DNA from: Lentisphaeria bacterium
Lineage (GTDB): Bacteria; Verrucomicrobiota; Lentisphaeria; Oligosphaerales; Oligosphaeraceae
DNA length: 6,261 bases
Direction: 5' to 3'
NCBI GenBank assembly: GCA_028699735.1
Contig: JAQVUB010000084.1
Location: 2,305 to 8,565, forward strand
Made by a program: the position numbers and the translations under genes
Notes under the pieces: model-generated
Told to the model about the DNA's origin: nothing
What the model saw: only the letters and a program-made list of their open reading frames with translations
Databases searched by the model: none
Part shown: piece after piece, positions 1 through 5,080 of the stretch
Layout of the letters: each line of letters starts with the position of its first letter
Position numbering within the stretch: the first letter of the stretch is position 1

Positions 1-197
1 TCCTCAAAGACCGAAAAATCCTGCTCTGCTGGGGCGAACAGGATTTCTGCTTCCATATGCGCTTCTTCCAACGCTGGAAAACCGAATTCTTCCCGAACGC
101 CGAAAACACCAGCTTCCCGGATGCGTCACATTATCTGCTCGAAGACAAACCGGATGTAATCATCCCCCTCCTGCTCGATTTCCTCAAGACTGAATAA
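1..197 (+). CDS. alpha/beta-fold hydrolase, C-terminal fragment (5' end outside window)
   Basis: The frame beginning at position 3 is open from the window edge to TAA at 195-197 and gives the last 64 residues. The fragment shows the C-terminal half of an alpha/beta-hydrolase core. A strand with WGEQDF (about residues 10-15) carries the acid or substrate-side Asp region. An FPNAE turn is followed by DASHYLLED, whose His43 sits where the catalytic His of the usual 'AGH' motif lies. A final helix ends IPLLLDFL. The pattern resembles haloalkane-dehalogenase-like hydrolases, including the OleB beta-lactone decarboxylases, but the nucleophile elbow lies outside the window, so the reaction cannot be decided. 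The small residue before His is Ser rather than the common Gly. No terminator hairpin follows; tandem repeats begin about 35 nt downstream. Confidence 0.8.
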   Translation, partial: LKDRKILLCWGEQDFCFHMRFFQRWKTEFFPNAENTSFPDASHYLLEDKPDVIIPLLLDFLKTE

Positions 198-231
198 CAC
201 GGCGTGGGCTGGCGCCCACAACCCATGTAAG

Positions 232-291
232 TTGTAAATGGTAAATGGTAAATGGTAAGTGGTAAGTGGTAAGTGGTAAGTGGTAAGTGGT
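232..291. repeat. heptanucleotide tandem array (TGGTAAA / TGGTAAG)
   Basis: Seven perfect 7-bp units run from 239 to 287. The first two are TGGTAAA and the next five are TGGTAAG. A degenerate unit TTGTAAA (232-238) precedes them and a partial TGGT (288-291) follows. The block-wise order of the two variants suggests growth by slippage or unequal exchange rather than random scatter. The same heptamer returns in inverted orientation at 453-470. Confidence 0.95.
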
Positions 292-313
292 TGGGGAGGT
301 CTTCGATCTCATC

Positions 314-404
314 CATGATCGGTCGGATCGGTCGGATCGGTCGGATCGGTCGGATCGGTCGGATCGGTCGGATCGGTCGGATCGGTCGGATCGGTCGGAT
401 CATG
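314..404. repeat. 9-bp minisatellite (GATCGGTCG)n with inverted edges
   Basis: Nine perfect copies of GATCGGTCG run from 317 to 397, followed by a partial GATC (398-401). The array is bounded by CATGATC (314-320) and its exact reverse complement GATCATG (398-404), so its edges form a 7-bp terminal inverted repeat. The copies are identical, which implies recent expansion or active homogenisation. Read on the plus strand the unit encodes Ile-Gly-Arg, and on the minus strand Pro-Ile-Arg. I see no sign that either is translated. Confidence 0.95.
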
Positions 405-452
405 ACGGCCATTGGCGGCATCTTCAAAAGACATTTTAAGCCAATGACTTGT

Positions 453-470
453 TACCACTTACCACTTACC
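453..470. repeat. inverted stub of the heptamer array
   Basis: TACCACTTACCACTTACC is the exact reverse complement of 18 nt within the TGGTAAG array upstream. The two blocks could pair across about 165-200 nt, placing the 9-bp minisatellite in the loop of a large hairpin or cruciform. Confidence 0.85.
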
Positions 471-485
471 AACCTGCCCCCTGCC

Positions 486-562
486 GTATGTAGTACGGGC
501 TTTAGCCTGCCGTATGTACGTCCTGTATGTAGTACGGGCTTTAGCCTGCCGTATGTACGTCC
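486..562. repeat. perfect 38-bp direct repeat (two copies, 39-bp period)
   Basis: Positions 486-523 and 525-562 are identical over 38 nt and separated by a single T. Each copy contains an imperfect hairpin: TACGGGCT pairs with AGCctgCCGTA, with a 3-nt bulge on the right arm and a TT loop. The pair is bordered by C-rich CCCCCTGCC segments on both sides. The second copy ends about 20 nt before the ribosome binding site of the peptidase gene, so the hairpins could be transcribed as part of its leader. Confidence 0.9.
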
Positions 563-583
563 CCCTGCCCCCTATAAAATAAA

Positions 584-590
584 AAGGAGA
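584..590 (+). promoter_or_regulatory. strong ribosome binding site of the zinc peptidase gene
   Basis: AAGGAGA lies 7 nt before ATG 598 and decides between the two nearby ATG codons. It is the clearest plus-strand Shine-Dalgarno sequence at an intergenic start in this window and contrasts with the birA and helicase starts, which have none. Confidence 0.85.
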
Positions 591-597
591 CCTTTTC

Positions 598-1293
598 ATG
601 CTTTACATGGATCCCCTCTACTGGGCTTTTCTGCTGCCTGGACTCGTTCTGGCGATGATCGCCTCGATGTATGTCAAATCCACATTTGCCCATTATTCAA
701 AAGTTCGTGCCCGCAGCGGCATGACCGGTGCTCAGGCCGCCCAGGCGATGCTGCAACGCTCCGGCGTAACCGGCGTCAGCATCGAACGCGCTCGAGGATT
801 TCTCAGCGATCACTATGACCCCAGCGCAAAAGTCCTGCGCCTGTCGCCGGATGTCTATGACCAACCTTCCTTGTCGGCCATTGGAGTTGCCTGTCACGAA
901 GCCGGCCATGCCCTGCAGGATGCCCAGGCATATTACTGGCTCGGACTGCGAACAACCCTGGTTCCCATGGCCAGCATCGGCAGCAATTTTTCCTACATGG
1001 TCTTTTTCCTCGGTCTGTTTCTCGGCAGCATGGCCATGGTGAAAATCGGCATCGTACTCTTTTCAGCTGCAGTGCTGTTTTCAATCGTCACTCTGCCCGT
1101 CGAATGGAATGCCAGCGCCCGCGCAAAACAGGCCATGGTCAGCTGCGGCATCGTCGGCCCATCCGAAGCCGAAGCAGCAGGTACCGTACTCAATGCCGCA
1201 TTCCTGACCTACGTCGCCGGCGCCATCAGTGCCATTCTCACCCTGCTCTATTTCCTGCTAAGATCCGGACTCCTCGGCGGACGCAGAGATTGA
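598..1293 (+). CDS. yugP: YugP-family membrane-embedded zinc metallopeptidase
   Basis: The 231-residue product matches the neutral zinc metallopeptidase family of Bacillus YugP (Zn_peptidase_2) in length and order of motifs. An N-terminal membrane segment (about 7-25) precedes the conserved block DHYDP (71-75) and LSPDVY (82-87). The zinc motif HEAGH follows at residues 100-104, giving two His ligands and the catalytic Glu101. Hydrophobic segments lie at about 130-146, 148-167 and 203-222. The conserved LPVEWNASARA stretch (166-176) includes Glu169, a candidate third zinc ligand. The physiological substrate of this family is not established. The start is set by AAGGAGA at 584-590, seven bases before ATG 598. 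ATG 607 is possible but is spaced too far from that site. The gene has its own long upstream gap and a palindromic element after it, so it is probably monocistronic. Confidence 0.93.
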   Translation: MLYMDPLYWAFLLPGLVLAMIASMYVKSTFAHYSKVRARSGMTGAQAAQAMLQRSGVTGVSIERARGFLSDHYDPSAKVLRLSPDVYDQPSLSAIGVACHEAGHALQDAQAYYWLGLRTTLVPMASIGSNFSYMVFFLGLFLGSMAMVKIGIVLFSAAVLFSIVTLPVEWNASARAKQAMVSCGIVGPSEAEAAGTVLNAAFLTYVAGAISAILTLLYFLLRSGLLGGRRD

Positions 1294-1340
1294 TCAAAAC
1301 CCTGAGTAATACGTCAGCGAAGCTGGGGGAACAGTGGCAT

Positions 1341-1465
1341 TTTTTTTACAACGAAAAACACCAACGGCCCGAAAAAATTTCATGGGATGAGTAACGCATT
1401 CTTGCAGTCAAAACCGCTTCCCATGAAATTTTTTCGAGTCGTTTCGTACTTTTCGTTGTTAAAAA
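1341..1465. repeat. palindromic intergenic element, copy 1 (both arms)
   Basis: The left arm (1341-1387) starts T-rich, then ACAACGAAAA, and ends CGAAAAAATTTCATGGGA. The right arm (1419-1465) starts with the exact reverse complement of that 18-nt end and finishes TTTTCGTTGTTAAAAA. The inner 18 bp (1370-1387 with 1419-1436) are perfect. The outer parts pair imperfectly, with several mismatches. The loop of 31 nt (1388-1418) shows no known motif. It fills most of the gap between the peptidase and birA and could act as a terminator or be a non-autonomous mobile palindrome. No duplicated target site was seen. Confidence 0.8.
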
Positions 1466-1506
1466 GAATTCCTCTGTAACACAGTTTCACTAACGCAATA
1501 CACACC

Positions 1507-2298
1507 ATGCCTGCACCCACACAAAAAAATATCCTGCCCTGGCTGAAAACGCGTTCGTTCGGCCGGCGCATGGTCTATGAAAAGAGCCTGCCCTCGAGCA
1601 ACCGTTCCGTCCTCGAACTGGCCGGCACCGGCGAAGCGGAAGGATTGCTGGTTGTGGCCGAATCGCAAACTACCGGACGGGGACGCCAGCAGCGCAGCTG
1701 GTTCTCACCTCCAGATAAAAATCTTTATTTTTCCCTGCTGCTGCGGCCAACCGTGCAGCCTGTTCGTCTGCCGGAGCTGGCCTTGCTGATGGCTCTGGGC
1801 TTGCGCAAAGGGATTCTTTCGCTACTGCCGCATTTGCCCATCGGCCTGAAATGGCCCAATGACCTGTGGATCGACGGACACAAGATCAGCGGAATTCTCT
1901 GCGAAAGCGAGAAACACCCCTCCTTGGGTCTGCAGGTGGTGGTCGGCATCGGACTCAATGTCAACTGCTGCAAAGACGATTTTCCGCCGGAATTGCAGAA
2001 GATTGCTTCGTCCCTTCAGATTGCCGCCGGAGCTCCGCTTGACCGTGCACATCTGCTGGCTGCCATCCTCAATCACCTCGAAGAATACTATCAACGCTGG
2101 CAGCAGGAAAAAGACCTGCTGCCTTTTCTGCCGGAATGGGAACAGGCCGATATCCTGAAGGGAAAACTCATCACCATCACCCAGCCAACCCGTACCATCA
2201 CCGGCACTGTCCTGGGACTGGCACCCGACGGACGACTGCACATGCAACTCGAAGACCTCTCCCAAACCCTCATCTCCTGCGGTGATACCGCCGTCTGA
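1507..2298 (+). CDS. birA: biotin--[acetyl-CoA-carboxylase] ligase (single-domain)
   Basis: This enzyme activates biotin with ATP to biotinyl-5'-AMP and transfers it to the lysine of the biotin carboxyl carrier domain of carboxylases, in the cytoplasm. The 263-residue product shows the full catalytic domain. LPSSN (28-32) occupies the place of the usual DSTN motif. GRGRQQRSW (57-65) is the biotinyl-AMP-binding loop. KWPND (115-119) and HKISGIL (125-131) hold the active-site and adenylate-binding residues, and GIGLNVN (147-153) follows. A small SH3-like C-terminal domain covers about 218-263. There is no N-terminal winged helix, so it should not repress biotin genes. ATG 1507 keeps the conserved 'LKTRSFGRRMVYEKSLPSSN'-type opening. 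ATG 1570 would remove part of it. No Shine-Dalgarno sequence precedes 1507. The stop codon TGA lies inside a heptamer repeat. Confidence 0.95.
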   Translation: MPAPTQKNILPWLKTRSFGRRMVYEKSLPSSNRSVLELAGTGEAEGLLVVAESQTTGRGRQQRSWFSPPDKNLYFSLLLRPTVQPVRLPELALLMALGLRKGILSLLPHLPIGLKWPNDLWIDGHKISGILCESEKHPSLGLQVVVGIGLNVNCCKDDFPPELQKIASSLQIAAGAPLDRAHLLAAILNHLEEYYQRWQQEKDLLPFLPEWEQADILKGKLITITQPTRTITGTVLGLAPDGRLHMQLEDLSQTLISCGDTAV

Positions 2299-2320
2299 AT
2301 GATGAATGATGAATGATGAG
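2296..2320. repeat. heptamer array TGAATGA x3 overlapping the birA stop
   Basis: Three perfect TGAATGA units occupy 2296-2316, followed by a partial TGAG to 2320. The first three bases of the first unit are the birA stop codon. The unit differs from the TGGTAAG heptamer at 239-287, so two unrelated 7-bp repeat families occur within about 2 kb. Confidence 0.9.
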
Positions 2321-2388
2321 TGCTGTCCGACCAACAGCCCAGTGCACCATTTTCCCACGCAGGATCATCCGCCAAAGCAACAACCCCT

Positions 2389-2431
2389 AAAAAATTTTCG
2401 TGCCTTTTCGTGTCTTTTCGTTGTTAAAAAA
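2389..2431. repeat. palindromic intergenic element, copy 2 (right arm only)
   Basis: The run from AAAAAATTTTCG through three further CTTTTCG/TTTTCG-type blocks to TTGTTAAAAAA matches the right arm of the element at 1419-1465 and 5041-5070. No left arm is present upstream. It ends five bases before the helicase ATG and so forms that gene's immediate leader. Confidence 0.8.
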
Positions 2432-2436
2432 TCTCT

Positions 2437-3819
2437 ATGTTCACCCTTGATTATCAGGATGGCACTCTGCTTATTACCGCCGCGGAACTGCCGGCGACAC
2501 TGGCCACCTGCTGCCGTTATGATGACCGGGTCGGCTGCTGGCGCGCAGAAGCCTTCCATTATGCTGATATTATCACCTACCTCTTTCAGAATAAAATTCC
2601 GTACCAGGACCATGCCAGAGCCTATCAGGAACTGACCCTCGAATTCTCCGAACAGCGCAGCCCGCGACCCTATCAGCAGGCCGCGCTGCAGGCCTGGCTC
2701 AAGACCCGTCGCAGAGGCATCGTCGTCCTGCCAACCGGCACCGGTAAGTCCTTTCTGGCACTGCTGGCGATTCTGCGCTCAGCCCGTTCGACGCTGGTTG
2801 TGGTGCCGACGCTGGATCTGATGGCGCAGTGGGCCTCCCAGCTTGAACGCGCATTTCACCGCCCTATAGGCTTGCTCGGCGGCGGCAGCCACGATGTGCA
2901 GGAGCTCTGCGTCTCGACCTATGATTCCGCAGTCCTGCAGATGGAGCATATCGGCAACCGCTTCGGATTGCTAATTGTCGATGAATGCCACCACCTCTCC
3001 GGCGAAACCTACCAGCAGCTCGCCCGGCTCTGCCTGGCACCATACCGTCTCGGACTGACCGCAACACCGGATTCCCCAAACCAGGAAGAATCCGTGCTGG
3101 CTCCCCTGCTCGGCGAAATTTGCTACCGAATCGAGATCGACGAACTGGAAGGCAAGGCGCTGGCTCCCTATCAAGCCATCACTTTACCCGTCGAACTCGA
3201 TGACGATGAATTCGAGGAATACCAGAAAAACCGGGAACTCTACCTGAATTTTCTGCACCGCAATCAGCTCCGCCTCGATTCCAAACAGGGCTGGGGACTC
3301 TTTCTGAGAACCTGCGCCCGCATGCCGGATGGACGGGCCGCCTTCGAAGCCTGCCTCAAACAACGACGCATCGCACGAGGCGGACGCGGAAAAATCCGCA
3401 AAATCTGGGATTTGCTGCAGCAGCATCGCGGCGACCGCATTCTGATCTTCACTGCAGACAATGCGACGGCCTACCAGATCGGAGAAACCTTCTTTCTGCC
3501 GGTGCTGACGCATCACAGCAAAATTGCCGAGCGCCGCCAGATGCTCGACTCTTTCCGCGACGGCAGCTATCCGGTTCTGGTCACCAGCAAAGTCCTCAAT
3601 GAAGGCGTCGATGTACCCGAGGCCAATGTCGGCATCGTCGTTTCCGGCAGCGGCAGCATCCGTGAACACGTTCAGCGCCTGGGACGCATCCTGCGCCCTT
3701 CCCCCGGCAAAAAAGCCATTCTTTACGAGCTGGTGAGTTCCGGCACCAGTGAACGCTATGTCAGTGAACGCAGAAGGCAGCACCGTGCTTACGAAAGACC
3801 TGATACAATGCCGACTTAA
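2437..3819 (+). CDS. xpb: XPB/Rad25-like SF2 DNA helicase
   Basis: The 460-residue product is an ATP-dependent 3'-5' helicase/translocase of the XPB group, resembling the short archaeal and bacterial form. An N-terminal damage-recognition-like domain (about 1-65, opening FTLDYQDGTLLI) precedes the Q-like RPYQQAAL (77-84). Walker A is PTGTGKS (99-105). Motif II is DECHH (182-186), and motif III is LTATP (207-211). A charged insert (about 255-320) could be the thumb. Motif V is TSKVLNEGVDVPEA (383-396) and motif VI is QRLGRILRP (413-421). All motifs needed for ATP hydrolysis are intact. ATG 2437 fits the family's N-terminus although no Shine-Dalgarno sequence precedes it. The gene overlaps the Bax1-like nuclease, its known archaeal partner, which supports XPB rather than a type III restriction or RecG-like helicase. 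The role in DNA repair is inferred from archaea. Confidence 0.92.
   Translation: MFTLDYQDGTLLITAAELPATLATCCRYDDRVGCWRAEAFHYADIITYLFQNKIPYQDHARAYQELTLEFSEQRSPRPYQQAALQAWLKTRRRGIVVLPTGTGKSFLALLAILRSARSTLVVVPTLDLMAQWASQLERAFHRPIGLLGGGSHDVQELCVSTYDSAVLQMEHIGNRFGLLIVDECHHLSGETYQQLARLCLAPYRLGLTATPDSPNQEESVLAPLLGEICYRIEIDELEGKALAPYQAITLPVELDDDEFEEYQKNRELYLNFLHRNQLRLDSKQGWGLFLRTCARMPDGRAAFEACLKQRRIARGGRGKIRKIWDLLQQHRGDRILIFTADNATAYQIGETFFLPVLTHHSKIAERRQMLDSFRDGSYPVLVTSKVLNEGVDVPEANVGIVVSGSGSIREHVQRLGRILRPSPGKKAILYELVSSGTSERYVSERRRQHRAYERPDTMPT
3772..3777 (+). promoter_or_regulatory. ribosome binding site inside the helicase gene, deciding the bax1 start
   Basis: AGAAGG lies 7 nt before GTG 3785, inside the last codons of the helicase gene. 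No comparable motif precedes the earlier in-frame candidates GTG 3749, ATG 3758 and GTG 3764. Confidence 0.6.
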
Positions 3820-4999
3820 CGGCGACAAACTGCAGCCCATCCTGCTGGATACCGCCGATCCTGAACTGCTGGCCAAAGCCGATCAGCTTCTGACCATCTT
3901 CCGGCAATGCACGGGTTCACGCAAAGAAGAATTGGACAGCATGCTGGCTCCAATCCTCAGCGATATCCGACCGCTTGCACTGGGAAAAGGCCTGCGCAAA
4001 CTGCTCGAAGACCGTTGCGAATTCAGCAACCCCGATGAACTGGATTATCCGGCTGAACGGCAAAAACTGCTGGCACTCTCAGCCTGCCTGCTGAATCAGC
4101 AACTCTGGCCATCTCAGGAGGATTTCCGTCAGGCTCTCAAACAGGCCGCCGGGGAAGGTAATCCCCTGCTCCGGCAAGGCGGTCTTTATGCCGATCTTCC
4201 GGAAAATGACAGCCTGATCTCGTTCAAGGATTTGAATCCGCGGCAGCTGCTCGAACGTTACAATCTCGGTCAGGTGCAGGCATTGCTGCTGGGTGCCGAA
4301 TACCTCGATCTGCTGGTCGATTCCGCCGAACCGGCCAAACTGCGCCGGCTCTGCAAATATCTGCGCTTTTTCCGGCTGCTCTGCCAAATCAAAGCCGGCA
4401 CCGGAGGAAGTGCTCTGCGACTGCGCATCGACGGACCCGCTAGCCTTTTTGACAACAGCCGTAAATACGGCCTGCAGCTGGCCATCTTTTTCCCGGCAGT
4501 CTGCACCCTGGAAACCTGGTGCATGAAAGCCGAAGTCCAGTGGAAAGAGAAAAAACGCACCCTGCAACTGGATCAGAGCAGCGCATTGGTCTGCCCCTAT
4601 CATATCTTCAGCGCCTGTGTCCCCGAAGAAATCAAACTCTTTCACCGCCACTTCAAAGAGACGGTGCCGGATTGGCATATTGTCGGCGAGACCCCATTTC
4701 TTCGTGGCGAAAATAATGAAATCATTTTCCCGGACTTAAGCTTTGCCAGCGACACTGGTGAAATCCGCCATCTCGAGCTCTTTCACCGCTATCATGCCAA
4801 CCGCCTGCCGGCAAGACTCGACTGGATGGAAAAACACCCGGAAATCCCCCTGATCCTCGGCGTCGACAAAACCCTGCTGCGAAACCCGGAACTCGAAGAG
4901 CAGCTCAACAACAGCACCTGGTTCCAGCAAAATGGCTTCCTCTTCCGGGATTACCCAACCTGCGAGAAAACCCGACAATGCCTCAACCGAAATAAATAA
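3785..4999 (+). CDS. bax1: Bax1-like nuclease (DUF790 family), partner of XPB helicase
   Basis: The roughly 404-residue product matches DUF790, the family of archaeal Bax1, an endonuclease that binds XPB and cuts DNA next to unwound or damaged sites. The N-terminus VLTKDLIQCRL leads into a helical region. RYNLGQVQALLL (158-169) is the family's strongest signature. DGPASLF (216-222) and RKYGLQLA follow, then a C-terminal nuclease region with GETPFL (from 301), FPDLSF (315-320) and HLELFHRYH (329-337). Asp317 and Glu331 are candidate metal ligands. The classical Lys of a PD-(D/E)XK triad is not seen at Glu+2, which is Phe333. GTG 3785 is chosen for its AGAAGG site and the family's N-terminus. 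GTG 3749 or ATG 3758 would add 12 or 9 residues. The 35-nt overlap with the helicase suggests translational coupling and joint expression. Confidence 0.88.
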   Translation: MLTKDLIQCRLNGDKLQPILLDTADPELLAKADQLLTIFRQCTGSRKEELDSMLAPILSDIRPLALGKGLRKLLEDRCEFSNPDELDYPAERQKLLALSACLLNQQLWPSQEDFRQALKQAAGEGNPLLRQGGLYADLPENDSLISFKDLNPRQLLERYNLGQVQALLLGAEYLDLLVDSAEPAKLRRLCKYLRFFRLLCQIKAGTGGSALRLRIDGPASLFDNSRKYGLQLAIFFPAVCTLETWCMKAEVQWKEKKRTLQLDQSSALVCPYHIFSACVPEEIKLFHRHFKETVPDWHIVGETPFLRGENNEIIFPDLSFASDTGEIRHLELFHRYHANRLPARLDWMEKHPEIPLILGVDKTLLRNPELEEQLNNSTWFQQNGFLFRDYPTCEKTRQCLNRNK

Positions 5000-5006
5000 G
5001 AGTTTC

Positions 5007-5070
5007 TTAACAACGAAAAAGCACGAAAAGGCACGAAATGTTCGTGCTTTTTCGTGCTTTTCGTTGTTAA
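5007..5070. repeat. palindromic intergenic element, copy 3 (near-perfect hairpin)
   Basis: The left arm 5007-5037 and right arm 5041-5070 are complementary over 30 bp except for one single-base indel and one mismatch, around a 3-nt ATG loop. Each arm is TTAACAACGAAAA followed by two GCACGAA blocks. The palindrome sits between the stop codons of bax1 (ending 4999) and the convergent oxidoreductase (stop 5081-5083) and fills most of that gap. Confidence 0.93.
5031..5052. terminator. probable bidirectional terminator in the heart of copy 3
   Basis: GCACGAA (5031-5037), loop ATG, TTCGTGC (5041-5047) and then five T residues make a short intrinsic-terminator-like stem with a T tract on the plus strand for bax1. 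On the minus strand the same stem is followed by CTTTTCG, a weaker T tract for the oxidoreductase. The stem is only 7 bp before the larger palindrome is counted, so efficiency is uncertain, but its place between convergent stops supports the role. Confidence 0.6.
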
Positions 5071-5080
5071 AAAAGTCCTT

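Larger units (their letters stand above)
198..597. other. repeat-dense 400-bp intergenic region
   Basis: No credible gene lies between the hydrolase stop and the peptidase start. The gap is almost wholly repeats. In order they are a TGGTAAA/G heptamer array, a GATCGGTCG minisatellite, a short inverted piece of the heptamer array and two copies of a 38-bp unit. A short unique stretch (about 405-450) separates the minisatellite from the inverted heptamers. An open frame runs through the minisatellite only because the unit length is a multiple of three. No convincing promoter for the downstream gene was identified, although one must lie here or further upstream. Confidence 0.75.

Noticed and set aside
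131..427. Minus-strand open frame with Pro-Ile-Arg repeats
   Set aside because: It is the antisense reading of the same minisatellite, begins inside the hydrolase gene and has no coding signal outside the repeat.
232..562. CRISPR array
   Set aside because: The repeats are contiguous with no unique spacers of regular length, the 38-bp unit has only two copies with a 1-nt gap, and no cas gene is present.
573..580. TATAAAAT as a -10 box for the peptidase gene
   Set aside because: Transcription would then start at about 585, within the ribosome binding site, and no -35 is visible 17 nt upstream.
273..818. Open frame of 181 codons with an Ile-Gly-Arg repeat
   Set aside because: It exists because the 9-bp repeat keeps frame. 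It overlaps the well-supported peptidase start and has no ribosome binding site or conserved domain.
2279..2291. GCGGT-GAT-ACCGC hairpin as a birA terminator
   Set aside because: It lies inside the coding sequence, has a 5-bp stem and no following T run.
3184..3876. Minus-strand open frame of 230 codons opposite the helicase end
   Set aside because: It is antisense to conserved helicase motifs V and VI and the overlap with bax1, with no motif of its own.
4079..4678. Minus-strand open frame of 199 codons opposite bax1
   Set aside because: It is antisense to the conserved RYNLGQVQALLL region and has no domain or start signal.
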